A DNA stretch of 63,260 nucleotides, taken from contig JAAXOC010000088.1 in the NCBI GenBank assembly GCA_014237145.1, positions 1 through 63,260 of the forward strand, given 5' to 3'. Numbering within the stretch: position 1 is the stretch's first letter; each line of letters starts with the position of its first letter. Under the pieces are notes generated by a model that saw only the letters and a program-made list of their open reading frames with translations, ran no database searches and had not been told where the DNA came from. The position numbers and the translations under genes were made by a program. The DNA is from ANME-2 cluster archaeon. GTDB lineage: Archaea > Halobacteriota > Methanosarcinia > Methanosarcinales > Methanocomedenaceae. Below are positions 35,968 through 44,960 of the stretch, piece by piece.

Positions 35968-37338
35968 ATGCCGCTGACATTACTTGAATGTGATAAACCG
36001 ATACCTGAACGGGAGAAACATACCTACATTAAAAAGTCAGGTGAATCCATCGTACCGGCGTGCAATGTCCAGACAACGCCTGGTGACCTGACCGAGCGCG
36101 GATGCACCTATGCAGGATGCATGGGCGTGGTCGGGGGTCCGGTAAAAGATGTCATACATCTGGTACACGGACCCATTGGCTGTGCTTTCTACACATGGGG
36201 CGGGGGACGCAGGCAGAACCTGTCCGATAACACGGAATTCCACCGGAAGTACTGCTTTTCGACAAGTATGCAGGAAGCAAACATCATATTTGGTGGAGAG
36301 CAGAAACTGCACAAAGCGATCCTTGAAGCATACGAGCGTTTTCCTGATGTGAACGGTGTGTTCGTCTATGCGACATGCGTGATCGGACTTATCGGGGACG
36401 ATATAAATAATGTCTGCAAGCAGGCATCAAAAGAGATCGGAGTTCCTGTGATCCCGTTCAGTTGCGAAGGCTTTCGGGGCGTCAGCCAGTCACTCGGACA
36501 CCACATTGCAAACGATGTTATCTTTGAGCGTATCGTGGGCACAAAAGAACCCGACGAAGTTACTCCGTATGACATAAACATCATCGGTGACTATAATATC
36601 CAGGGTGACCTGTGGATCATTGCTCCGTTATTCGAAGCGATGGGACTTAGAATACTCTGCACATTCACAGGAAATGCTTCGATCGATGATCTTGCCATGG
36701 CGCACAGAGCGAAGCTGAATGTCATGCACTGCCAGCGTTCCACTCCATATATCTGCCAGTTGATGGAAGAGAAATATGAACTTCCTTACATGCCGGTATC
36801 ACTCTTTGGAATTGAGCAGACATCTAAGGCACTTCGTGATGTTGCATCCTTCTTCGGTCTTGAAGATAAGGCAGAGGAGGTCATAGAGAGTGAGGTTGCA
36901 AAAATACTACCTGAAATTGAGTATTACAAAGAACAACTCCGTGGAAAACGAGTCTTCATCTATCAGGGTGCGCCGCGTGCGTGGCACTGGATCAAGCTGA
37001 TGGAGGAACTTGGAATGGAGGTAGTAGGCGCTGCAACGACGTTCGGGCACACCGATGACTATGAGAAGATCATCGAACGGATCGGTGATGGAGCCCTGGT
37101 GATCGACAACCCCAATTCAGTGGAACTTCGGGAGATCCTCATCGGATACAAGCCCGACCTCTTCATCTCAGGACTCAAGGAAAAGTTCCTTGCATACAAA
37201 CTCGGGGTGCCATTCGTCAATGGTCACTCGTACGAGAGAGGACCGTATGCCGTGTACAGCGGATTTCTGAAGTTCGCAAAGGACATACACACGACGATCA
37301 ACCATCCGGCATGGAAATTAATCGAGGGAAGAGCATGA
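35968..37338 (+). CDS. nifD: Nitrogenase alpha chain (short, Nif/Vnf-like mosaic)
   Basis: 456 residues, shorter than typical Mo-NifD. P-cluster cysteines C46 (GCTYAGC), C72 (GPIGC) and C137 (ATCVIG), and cofactor ligands C245 (NVMHCQRS) and H420 (NGHSYERGPY), are all present, as are Q174 and H178 in GVSQSLGHH. Around the cofactor it mixes features: GVSQSLGHHIAND is as in Mo-NifD, while GPIGCAFYTWG and YCFSTSMQE are closer to VnfD/AnfD. RBS AAGGAGGAG. No gamma subunit gene (vnfG/anfG) follows. Probably a cofactor-bearing nitrogenase; metal and substrate cannot be told from sequence alone. Confidence 0.92.
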   Translation: MPLTLLECDKPIPEREKHTYIKKSGESIVPACNVQTTPGDLTERGCTYAGCMGVVGGPVKDVIHLVHGPIGCAFYTWGGGRRQNLSDNTEFHRKYCFSTSMQEANIIFGGEQKLHKAILEAYERFPDVNGVFVYATCVIGLIGDDINNVCKQASKEIGVPVIPFSCEGFRGVSQSLGHHIANDVIFERIVGTKEPDEVTPYDINIIGDYNIQGDLWIIAPLFEAMGLRILCTFTGNASIDDLAMAHRAKLNVMHCQRSTPYICQLMEEKYELPYMPVSLFGIEQTSKALRDVASFFGLEDKAEEVIESEVAKILPEIEYYKEQLRGKRVFIYQGAPRAWHWIKLMEELGMEVVGAATTFGHTDDYEKIIERIGDGALVIDNPNSVELREILIGYKPDLFISGLKEKFLAYKLGVPFVNGHSYERGPYAVYSGFLKFAKDIHTTINHPAWKLIEGRA

Positions 37339-38684
37339 CTCAGGTAACAGCGAAAGCGAAAACAGAGACAAAGACGAAAACAAAGGCAAAGGTAAAGAGA
37401 TCGGTCACGATCAATCCAGGCATGATATGCCAGCCGATCGGTGCAATGCAGGCGGTGCTCGGCGTACACGGCGCAATCTCGCTTGTGCACGGATCACAGG
37501 GCTGCGCAGCCTATCCAATGAGGATGTTCAACCGACATTTCCAGGAGCCGGTCGAGATCGCATTAAGCTCACTTGGCGAGGACGCTGCGGTCTTTGGCGG
37601 AGCAGACAACCTTGTAAAGGGAGTACACGCGCTTGTGGCAAGGAGGCAGCCTGAACTGATCGCAGTTCTCACAACCTGCCTCTCAGAGACGATCGGGGAT
37701 GATGTCAACGGAATCCTCCGAAAGATCGACCTACCTACCACACTGGTCCCAGTGCATACACCGAGTTATATCGGTTCCCATGTCACAGGATACGACAACG
37801 CAGTGAAAGCGCTTGTTACGCATCTTGCAGAGCAGACCGGACCTAACAGCAAGATCAACATCGCTGTCGGGCTCTTAAACCCGGGAGATATCAGGGAACT
37901 CAAGAACATGCTTGCTGCGATGCGGGTAAAAGCGATCATCTTAACCGACATCTCAGAAACCCTTGATGCGCCGCTGATATTGCCAAGACCGCGGTTTCCA
38001 GATGGCGGGACAACGCTTGCCGAGATCGCTGACACAGCCAACTCGATTGGATCGATCGCCATGTGCAAGCATGCAGGCGGAGGCGCGGTAACGTATCTTA
38101 CGAACAAGCACAAGGTGCCGATGATTTCAGGTTCATGCCCGATCGGTGTTGCCAACACTGATGCGTTCATCGGGAACGTGAGCCACCTTTCGGGAAGACC
38201 GATCCCGGATGAACTGCGAAAGGAGAGGGGACGGCTCATTGATGCAATGGTCGATGTGCAGTTCAAGATCGCACAGAAGAGGGTTGCGATCCATGCAGAC
38301 CCGGACGTTGCATCTGGAATGGCACGGTTTGTGCATGAACTCGGGATGGAGCCGACAATCGTTGCGACCGGAACCGAGAGCAAGGAGTTTGTTGCGGATG
38401 TACAGGCGGTCGCAAGCCAGACAGGGCATGAGATCGAGATTATCTCGGGATGCGACCTTTACGAGTTGCATGAGGCAGTGAAAGCGGTTGGCGTCGATCT
38501 GCTGATGGGAAATTCGCAAGCAAAATATATCGGAGACGACGAGAAAATAGCTTTCGCAAGGATTGGATTCCCGGTCTATGACCGTGTGGGCTATCAAAGG
38601 AGGGCGATCATCGGGTACAATGGCGGGATCAATCTTATGGACCTGATCACCAACTCGATCCTGGAGCATGGGGATGCGTCGTAA
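37335..38684 (+). CDS. nifK: Nitrogenase beta chain
   Basis: 449 residues from the ATG at 37335, which overlaps the nifD stop (ATGA); an ATG at 37311 inside nifD is less likely. P-cluster cysteines C32 (MICQPIG), C57 (GSQGCAAY) and C115 (TTCLSETIGDD) are conserved, as are NRHFQEP and the C-terminal ARIGFPVYDRVGY. The first 22 or so residues are an unusual Lys/Thr-rich low-complexity tail (KAKTETKTKTKAK). It lacks the long N-terminal extension of Mo-NifK from proteobacteria. Pairs with NifD. Confidence 0.93.
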   Translation: MTQVTAKAKTETKTKTKAKVKRSVTINPGMICQPIGAMQAVLGVHGAISLVHGSQGCAAYPMRMFNRHFQEPVEIALSSLGEDAAVFGGADNLVKGVHALVARRQPELIAVLTTCLSETIGDDVNGILRKIDLPTTLVPVHTPSYIGSHVTGYDNAVKALVTHLAEQTGPNSKINIAVGLLNPGDIRELKNMLAAMRVKAIILTDISETLDAPLILPRPRFPDGGTTLAEIADTANSIGSIAMCKHAGGGAVTYLTNKHKVPMISGSCPIGVANTDAFIGNVSHLSGRPIPDELRKERGRLIDAMVDVQFKIAQKRVAIHADPDVASGMARFVHELGMEPTIVATGTESKEFVADVQAVASQTGHEIEIISGCDLYELHEAVKAVGVDLLMGNSQAKYIGDDEKIAFARIGFPVYDRVGYQRRAIIGYNGGINLMDLITNSILEHGDAS

Positions 38685-39615
38685 TTACCCAGTACTGTTG
38701 AGGATGGGTTTACTAGGTTTACTCATCCTGGCAGTCCTTGCGTCAGGTTGTATGGAGAAAAGCAGTGATATCGGCATGGCTGTTGAGTTCAATGACCACG
38801 CCGCATGTGCTTATGTAGCAAGGGAGAACAACTGGTACGAAGATGAAGGGATCAATCTAACAACTTACGAGAACTATGCCACAGGAATGCAGCTTACCAG
38901 TGCACTTGCAAGGGGTGACATACAGGTTGCCTATATCTGTCTGTCTCCGGCTATACTTGCATATTCAAGGGGCGTTCCGTTGGTGATCGTTGCCGGATCA
39001 CATAAACACGGCTATGGCCTGGTTGCCAGTCCTGATATCACAAATATCTCTGATCTGAATGGTGCAACCATAGGATGCGTGCGGGAAGGCGGCATGGTGG
39101 ATATCCTGCTAAACCGCATGATCAGGGAATATGATCTCAAGGATGTCCGGATCCAGCGAATGGAACCTTTAAAACAAGTCATTGCCCTGGAAACGGGCAG
39201 GATCGATGCAGCATTTTTGCCTGAGCATCATGCAACTGCTGCCGAGTCCAACGGCTTTCACATGCTTATCACAAGCCATGAACTGTGGGATGATATGCAG
39301 GGCAGTGTCCTGATCGTTAAGCAAGAACTTATTGAAGACGATCCCAAAACCGTAAGAAAACTGGTTCAGGTTACACAGAGAGCAACTGACCGGATAAATG
39401 ATGATCCGGATGAAGCGGCTGCAGTCCTTGCTGAAGAACTGGACACCGAACTTGAGATTATTAAAAAATCGATGGGCCGGCTGAATTACACCACCCAAAT
39501 CGATGCAGGGTCTGTCCAGGAGATGATCGACTTCATGGTTGAACTTGGGTATATCGAAGAGGGTATGAAAGCCGAGGATATGCTGGATACTACATTCCTG
39601 GGGGAAGATATATGA
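38668..39615 (+). CDS. NitT/TauT-type ABC transporter substrate-binding lipoprotein
   Basis: 315 residues. Signal peptide with lipobox LASGC (Cys near residue 28), then an NMT1/SsuA-like periplasmic binding fold (MAVEFNDHAACAYVARENNWYEDEGI; GATIGCVREGGMVDILLN). Overlaps the nifK stop, so it is part of the nif transcript. Such proteins bind nitrate, sulfonates, pyrimidines or metal-oxyanion-like ligands; the ligand here is unknown. Its position directly after nifK suggests it supplies something the nitrogenase needs or acts on (inference). Confidence 0.87.
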   Translation: MGMRRNYPVLLRMGLLGLLILAVLASGCMEKSSDIGMAVEFNDHAACAYVARENNWYEDEGINLTTYENYATGMQLTSALARGDIQVAYICLSPAILAYSRGVPLVIVAGSHKHGYGLVASPDITNISDLNGATIGCVREGGMVDILLNRMIREYDLKDVRIQRMEPLKQVIALETGRIDAAFLPEHHATAAESNGFHMLITSHELWDDMQGSVLIVKQELIEDDPKTVRKLVQVTQRATDRINDDPDEAAAVLAEELDTELEIIKKSMGRLNYTTQIDAGSVQEMIDFMVELGYIEEGMKAEDMLDTTFLGEDI

Positions 39616-40457
39616 GAACCAAAAATATGAGACTTTTTACTAACTTTGGGAACGGTTCTAAAATAAATGATCTTCTTTACCATGACCCATTTATGTGGAA
39701 TAAAATAAAAAGTCTGCGAAATATACTGGATGGACTTATCCCGATCATCATATTTATCCTGGTATGGGAGAGCATTGTCAGGCTGCATATTGTTCCCGAA
39801 TATATATTCCCTTCATTCTCTGCTGTGATAAGGGAATTCTACCACCTGACAGTTAATGGGGTCCTGCTGAATAATCTTGCAAGCAGCCTGTTCAGGGTAC
39901 TGGCAGGATTTCTGCTTGGTTCTATGGCTGGTATTATGATGGGGACTGTGATGGGATGTAGGCAGATTATGAACAGGTCGTTTAACCCGATATTCAGTTT
40001 GCTCTATCCAATACCAACGCTTGGCTGGGCACCGCTGTTGATGATCTGGATAGGGATCAATGAGATGCTGCCCATCATATTGATATTCTTGTGTTCCTTC
40101 TTTCCTGTGCTCTATAACACGATCACAGGCATCAGGAGTGTTGATAGTGATGTCATCAAAGCGGCAAGAACCCTGGGTGCATCAGATCGAAAGATACTGA
40201 CCAGTATTATCCTGCCGCTTGCCGTGCCAAACATCTTTACAGGGCTTAGACTTGAAGCCGGTATGGCATGGCGTGTTGTGATAGCAGCTGAGATGGTTGC
40301 GATCCCGACAGGCATCGGCGCACTGCTGATACGCTCGGAGAGTCTGCTTAGGGTGGATATTATCATCGTCTGCTTGATGGTGCTTTCGGTAATGTGCCTG
40401 GTCTTTGAGCGGTTCTTCCAGTATATCGAAACTAAAATGACAAAAGAATGGAGGTAG
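39612..40457 (+). CDS. NitT/TauT-type ABC transporter permease
   Basis: 281 residues, about six membrane segments. The cytoplasmic EAA-like loop AARTLGASDRKILTSIILPLAVPNIFTGLRLEAGMAW (split here: residues about 190-225) matches SsuC/TauC permeases. It starts at an ATGA overlap with the binding protein gene and ends just before the ATPase gene. Part of the nif-linked transporter. Confidence 0.9.
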   Translation: MRTKNMRLFTNFGNGSKINDLLYHDPFMWNKIKSLRNILDGLIPIIIFILVWESIVRLHIVPEYIFPSFSAVIREFYHLTVNGVLLNNLASSLFRVLAGFLLGSMAGIMMGTVMGCRQIMNRSFNPIFSLLYPIPTLGWAPLLMIWIGINEMLPIILIFLCSFFPVLYNTITGIRSVDSDVIKAARTLGASDRKILTSIILPLAVPNIFTGLRLEAGMAWRVVIAAEMVAIPTGIGALLIRSESLLRVDIIIVCLMVLSVMCLVFERFFQYIETKMTKEWR

Positions 40458-40460
40458 ATT

Positions 40461-41150
40461 ATGCCGGATATTGAATTGAAGAATATCAGTAATTATGTAT
40501 TCAATGGTCTGAACATGGAAATATTTGATAAGGAGTTGCTGGTCGTGATCGGTCAAAACGGAGCAGGAAAATCAACACTGCTTAATATCATTGCCGGGCT
40601 TGTGGATTATGAAGGTAGCGTGCTCTTTGACGGGGTTTCGGTCAACAGGATGTTAACCGATAAGCGGCGGGTCGGTTATCTATTCCAGAATCTTGCACTG
40701 TTTCCGCATCTTGATGTTGCATCCAATATAGGATATGGACCTGCAGTGAACGGCAGCGGAAGGGAAAACATTGCACAGAGTGTGGACGAATTGCTCAGGT
40801 TAATGAAGATCGAGCATCTGAGAGACCGCTATCCAAAGAATTTGAGCGGAGGGGAGCGCCAGAGGGTGGCTCTGGCACGGACGCTTGCCGTATCGCCGCG
40901 GGTACTGCTCCTTGATGAGCCATTCAGCAGTCTGGACACTGGAATGTGCAGTTGTATCAGGCAGGAGATCAAAAGGATACAGAGGGGGCTTGGGATCACA
41001 ACTGTGCTTGTTACACATGACATGGCAGAGGCTAAAGAGATGGGGGACAGGATAGTGACTATAAATGGTGGAGAGGTCCATGAGGTGGCTGATCTTCAGC
41101 CTGAACACGGATGTAGCGGGTGCACTATTGATTGTCACTGCAAGAGGTGA
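40461..41150 (+). CDS. ABC transporter ATP-binding protein with Cys-rich tail
   Basis: 229 residues. Walker A GQNGAGKST (about 32-40), signature LSGGERQRVALART (about 128-141), Walker B VLLLDEPFSSLD. It energises the adjacent permease. The last residues, HGCSGCTIDCHCKR, contain four cysteines and two histidines, unusual for this family and suggestive of metal binding or sensing. The RBS GGAGG lies just before the start. Confidence 0.9.
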   Translation: MPDIELKNISNYVFNGLNMEIFDKELLVVIGQNGAGKSTLLNIIAGLVDYEGSVLFDGVSVNRMLTDKRRVGYLFQNLALFPHLDVASNIGYGPAVNGSGRENIAQSVDELLRLMKIEHLRDRYPKNLSGGERQRVALARTLAVSPRVLLLDEPFSSLDTGMCSCIRQEIKRIQRGLGITTVLVTHDMAEAKEMGDRIVTINGGEVHEVADLQPEHGCSGCTIDCHCKR

Positions 41151-41155
41151 ATAAA

Positions 41156-41878
41156 ATGTACAGGGAAATAAAGGATAGATTCGAGAAGATTGTAGCAGAG
41201 CATAACCTGTTAGATGAGACTGTGACGATCAGGGCAAAGCCCCTGACTCCTGAAGAAGCGATAGGAAATCCGGAAAGTGAGGACTTTCCGATACTAAAAG
41301 GGCATGAGCGGTTGATGCAGGCAGAGTTTAAAGGCAGCTTTGGCCAGGCATTCACAGATATGCATGGCGACTTCGAAGGAACACTTCAGGACGTTCTCTA
41401 TATGGAACTTAATAACAACTTCAGGAGGGCAATTTTCATTTCAACCCTGAATGCAGTGATGCGAAATCTTGGTCTGATAGAGGGAAGTGTTCACTGCAAG
41501 GACCGCGGTCCTGAGGAGTGTGGTCAGGATCTGGTTGAGTTTCTTGAGGGATGCAAAATATCAAGGATAGCACTGGTAGGATTCCAACCGGTACATGCAC
41601 GATGTTGCTCCGGATCTCACGAACTTAAGATACTGGACCTGGATAAGGAGAATATTGGGAAAGAGAAATTTGGTGTTGTCGTGCTGGATGGTGACAAGAA
41701 TGCCAAAGAGGTGCTGAAATGGTGCGATCTGGCACTTGTCACAGGAACTACAGTTGTAAACGGGACCATCGAACAGATACTTGATATGGCAGGAGAGAAA
41801 GTGGTGTTCTATGGCATCAGTATAGCTGGGGTTGCACAGTTGTTTGATCTTAACAGATTCTGTCCAAGATCGACATGA
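41156..41878 (+). CDS. DUF364 (PF04016) protein, possible metal-chelation family
   Basis: 240 residues from the ATG at 41156 (AGGTG six bases upstream). It shows the DUF364 pattern: an N-terminal enolase-like part and a C-terminal Rossmann-like part with RIALVGFQPVHARC, DLDKENIG and LALVTGTTVVNGT. The one structurally studied family member was proposed to act in heavy-metal chelation; no activity is proven. It follows the ABC genes by 5 bp and is the last gene of the nif-transporter transcript, so it probably handles the transported ligand or a metal (inference). Confidence 0.85.
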   Translation: MYREIKDRFEKIVAEHNLLDETVTIRAKPLTPEEAIGNPESEDFPILKGHERLMQAEFKGSFGQAFTDMHGDFEGTLQDVLYMELNNNFRRAIFISTLNAVMRNLGLIEGSVHCKDRGPEECGQDLVEFLEGCKISRIALVGFQPVHARCCSGSHELKILDLDKENIGKEKFGVVVLDGDKNAKEVLKWCDLALVTGTTVVNGTIEQILDMAGEKVVFYGISIAGVAQLFDLNRFCPRST

Positions 41879-41940
41879 TGAAGTAGAAATTAATAATGCC
41901 TACAATGAGATAATCAGGAATCAATCAATGAGGAATTTAT

Positions 41941-42681
41941 ATGACTTTAGTAATTGATGCCCATAACCATCTGGGCGGACCTGATAAAGGCGACGGCATG
42001 AGCCAGAGTGCAGGTGATATCATTGCCAGGATGGATGCCGCAGGCATTCATAAGGCTGTGGTGTTCCCATTCAATGATGAGGACCAGGGGATTTCATTTT
42101 CCAGAAGTAATGACCAAATCTATAGTGAAGTGGCCCGGAATCCTGACAGGCTGATAGGATTTGGACGCCTTGACCCCAACCAGGGGGAGTAGGCAGTGGC
42201 AGAGGCCCGACGCTGTGTTGTAGAACTGGGATTGTCAGGAATTAAACTACATCCCCATGCCCAGAAGTTTGCTATTGACAGTGCGACCGTGTACAGGATA
42301 GCAGAATGGGTGGCGGCCGCACGGCCTGACATTCCCATAATTTTCGACAACGGCAAGCCGGCATCGCCTAATCAGCTTATTGGCAACCTTGCAGAGACAT
42401 TCCCTGATGTTACGTTCATTCTGGCACACATGCGGGGCGGCGACTTCATTGAAGTGACTGCAGCCCATGATAATATATTTATCCAGACCACAGTGGTGCC
42501 GCAGGTAGAAGTGGTGCAGCAGTGCGTGGATGAATTGGGAGCTGACAGGGTTATAATGGGGTTGGATTCGCCATATCATTCCATGGAGGATGAAGTGACG
42601 AAGGTGGAAGCGCTGCAGTTGCCCGAAGCTGAGAAGTTAATGGTCTTTAGTGGAACTGCAAAAAAAGTACTGAATATCTAA
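41941..42681 (+). CDS. Amidohydrolase (PF04909-like), interrupted by an in-frame TAG
   Basis: 247 codons in one frame. The start has the metal-binding DAHNHLGG (HxH), the middle GIKLHPHAQKF, and the end CVDELGADRVIMGLDSPYHS with the catalytic Asp. Codon 84 is TAG (42190-42192), after LDPNQGE and before AVAEARRCVVELG. Both sides are clearly one protein and no frameshift is needed. Either a nonsense mutation (for example from GAG) or amber readthrough as pyrrolysine. TAG is a normal stop for several genes here, which weakens the pyrrolysine case. A decayed paralogue lies at 9747. Confidence 0.75.
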
Positions 42682-42697
42682 TCCGCTTGCCACCTTA

Positions 42698-42860
42698 TTT
42701 GCAATAATAACACCTGCTCTTATCTCTGGTGCTATTGCCAGTCGCATCAAGTTCAAGTCATATATCGCATAAGGGGGTATCCACTTATCGCATTTGTTGC
42801 ACTATGGGGCCTTATCGTCTATGCACTGTCTGTCACTGGGTATGGGGCGGCGGGAGAGCC
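42698..42860 (+). pseudogene. Ammonium transporter fragment
   Basis: FAIITPALISGAIASRIKFKSYIA, a TAA, then in another frame YPLIAFVALWGLIVY. This is the Amt segment around membrane helix 4 (compare GAMAERTKF in the intact amt at 30213). Only about 160 bp survive, with a frameshift, so it is a dead fragment of a second amt, unlike the intact copy in sequence. Confidence 0.6.
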
Positions 42861-42896
42861 GAAGAAGGGATGAGGGATTGGAATAAGTTCAATACT

Positions 42897-42967
42897 AACC
42901 GCAGAGTTCGCTGAGGTACGCAGAGAGGGGTAAAAATGCTTTGCGCACTCCGCGTCCTTGGCGGTTT
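42897..42967. repeat. CGCAGAG palindrome
   Basis: AACCGCAGAGTTCGCTGAGG pairs imperfectly with CCGCGTCCTTGGCGGTT. It follows a G-rich patch (42838-42875, GGCGGCGGGAGAG) shared with the 43-49 kb repeats and precedes a partial GGTTGGCTGCCGCC copy. Confidence 0.65.
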
Positions 42968-43039
42968 TTAAAGTTCACATAAATCCACAAGGTTGGCTGC
43001 CGCCAAAAAAATCCAACACCCCTTCACTCTAAACCATCC

Positions 43040-43477
43040 TCACAATTCTATTATCCCAAAATCCAGCGCAAGCGACAGTACAATAGCAGTCACTGAAAAC
43101 GCGAAGATAACAAGGTAATTCAAACGCTCCTTCGATACCGAAAGACTCCACATAATATAATTCAACCCCTCAAAATCCTCTTCAGTAAGAGCTTCCCGTC
43201 GGTCTATCTTCTCAAGTAATCCCAGGTCCCTTATCACCCCGAACCTGCGCTTACCAATATGATACCTGTGCGCAAAGAACCACAGATACCCAACAACCCC
43301 AAGATACCATAGTATCCGTGCATAAACATCCCCGTAATGGTCGGCAATGATCACCAGTCTGAGCAGCAGTGCTGAAATAAGCCCTACCCAGAAATACATT
43401 TTTATTACAGACATCCGGTACCCTTTTGGTATCTTCACTCTGGCCCGGTCTGATTTAAACTCCTTCATAAACACCAT
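43040..43477 (-). CDS. Small membrane protein of unknown function
   Basis: 145 residues with about four hydrophobic segments: two around residues 25-70 and two near the C-terminus (LNYLVIFAFSVTAIVLSLAL). A soluble helical middle contains RREALTEEDFEGLNYIMW. I do not recognise the family. A TATA-like TTTATAGTATATAAAG lies upstream near 43486-43501 (reading left). Flanked by repeats on both sides. Confidence 0.65.
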   Translation of the reverse strand: MVFMKEFKSDRARVKIPKGYRMSVIKMYFWVGLISALLLRLVIIADHYGDVYARILWYLGVVGYLWFFAHRYHIGKRRFGVIRDLGLLEKIDRREALTEEDFEGLNYIMWSLSVSKERLNYLVIFAFSVTAIVLSLALDFGIIEL

Positions 43478-43580
43478 TTACTCCTATTTATAGTATATAA
43501 AGTACAAGAAAATCCTATCTTCTGTTGGATTATAGTCTGGAACCAAATATTCTATACAAATCATATGGACTCTTTTGGCT

Positions 43581-43835
43581 CTTAGCGTCCTTTGCTATAC
43601 AGTATTTCATAAATAATATATTTTAACAGCCGCTGGCAGCGAACAAACACAACTTCCATTCCGCACTCCGGGACCGCCGGATACCCATTCACCCATAAGG
43701 CACCGAAAAGCGCCTGCCAGCCCCCACACCACAGGGGCGGGAGGAGCAGATCGGGACGGGGCACCCGGGTGGAGTGAAGATAAGAGGGGGCGGCGGGAGA
43801 GTCGAAGAAGGGACGTGGGCTGGAGAGTACAGGTA
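43581..43835. repeat. Array repeat, copy A
   Basis: One copy of the repeat found between nearly every gene from 42.8 to 49.7 kb. Order of blocks: CTTAGCGTCCTTTG; ATTTCATAAATAATATATTTTAAC; a GCAGCGAACAAACACAAC block; GGACCGCCGGATACCC; CGCCTGCCAGCCCCCACACC; GATCGGGA-GGGGCACCCGGG; and G-rich GGCGGCGGGAGAG. No coding function. Confidence 0.8.
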
Positions 43836-43883
43836 AGATGTATTATGGGTGCATAAAGAATTTAAAAATCACTCACTTATTCA

Positions 43884-44111
43884 TTAAAGTATTTCTAACA
43901 GATTACCTCGACTCATTCCTGTTTGATGTAAAATATCTAGCAATGTCCCTTTCGCCAGTTCTTTATGCAAAGGAACAACGGTTCTGTAGGTTTTATCCGG
44001 AGTGATTTTTTGTATTGAGACATGGCTCCCCTTTTGCCGCACCTCAACAAAACCCGCTTTTTTTAACGCAGTCACGAGTTCCTTTCCAGACAGTACTGGT
44101 AATCTAGGCAT
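43884..44111 (-). CDS. hicA: HicA-type toxin
   Basis: 75 residues from the ATG at 44111. LPVLSGKELVTALKKAGFVEVRQKGSH contains the catalytic His; VVPLHKELAKGTLLDIL is the C-terminal strand and helix. The start overlaps the end of hicB. Second of three HicAB pairs in the window. The three are similar in length but not close copies, arguing against recent duplication. Confidence 0.88.
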   Translation of the reverse strand: MPRLPVLSGKELVTALKKAGFVEVRQKGSHVSIQKITPDKTYRTVVPLHKELAKGTLLDILHQTGMSRGNLLEIL

Positions 44112-44319
44112 GAGCAACTTCTACAGTAGTCCAGAACGGTCTTGATGTTTCACTTGGCAGGTCTTCTGTACCGAAACTTTCAATATAAAGTTCTATAGCT
44201 TCTTTGATGTTTATTTGTACTTCATCAAGGGTTTCACCCTGGGATGTCACTCCAAGCTCAGGACATCTTGCAATAAAGAATTTATCTTCTTTTTGAATGG
44301 AAATCAGAAATGTATTCAT
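44104..44319 (-). CDS. hicB: HicB-type antitoxin
   Basis: 71 residues: FLISIQKEDKFFIARCPELG and GETLDEVQINIKEAIELYIE are typical of the short HicB fold without a DNA-binding domain. Ends in a TAG that overlaps the hicA start region. The upstream DNA has an AT-rich promoter-like stretch (44330-44360). Confidence 0.87.
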   Translation of the reverse strand: MNTFLISIQKEDKFFIARCPELGVTSQGETLDEVQINIKEAIELYIESFGTEDLPSETSRPFWTTVEVAHA

Positions 44320-44389
44320 AATGTCCTCCAGTTTTGTGATAATATATTATCTTACTATATTTTAACTTCACTGCTTATCTATGATTTTA

Positions 44390-44575
44390 CTAAAATAAAG
44401 TAGTCTCATAAAATGTTGAATTGCGGCCAAAAGCATTGGGAGTAAGAGTTGTCCGGTCAAGTACATTAAGGGCAACGCATGGAGCAAAAAATGGCGGGAG
44501 GCAGAAATCACAATCATATTCAGTACACTGTTTCACATTCCAGACCATCCGGACCCAGGCAACAAGAATCAACAA
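44390..44575 (-). other. Unidentified short ORF between repeats
   Basis: 61 codons on the minus strand, not shadowing another gene, with a Cys/Pro-rich middle (YDCDFCLPPFFAPC) and ALNVLDRTTLTPNAFGR. I do not recognise it. It may be the end of a decayed transposase or another gene cut by the GGCTGCC hairpin repeat that starts at 44574. Confidence 0.25.
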
Positions 44576-44830
44576 GGTTGGCTGCCACCTGCCGCCCTAA
44601 TGGGCTGCGTTGGCAGGGGTAGGGGGTGCCATATGTATTTCTATTGCTATATATTTTTACAGCCGCCGGCGGATAACAAAACATCCACTCCGCACCCACA
44701 GACCGCTGGTACCCATGTATCAGCGAGGCACCGAAAAGCGCCTGCTAGTCCCCACACCACAAGGGAGGTGGAGCAGATCAGGACGGGCACCCGGGCAGAG
44801 TGAAGGCGAGAGGAGGGCTGAAGGCCTGAG
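44574..44830. repeat. GGCTGCC hairpin plus array repeat, copy B
   Basis: 44574-44617 repeats the hairpin of 14405-14446 (GGTTGGCTGCCACC...GGCAGG). 44640-44830 is a copy of the array repeat beginning at TATATTTTTACAGCCGCCGG and running through the CGCCTGCTAGTCCCCACACC and GGCACCCGGGCAGAG blocks. Confidence 0.8.
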
Positions 44831-44960
44831 GTATTTCAAAAAACATACACTTCCTCCGGTATTGGGGGATGGCAGTAAATTTAATCTGCTAACCAGTCAA
44901 TCAAAAGGTTAGCGCCATTTATCATCGGCGTTACCAATTCAGAAATAACGGAGAGATATT

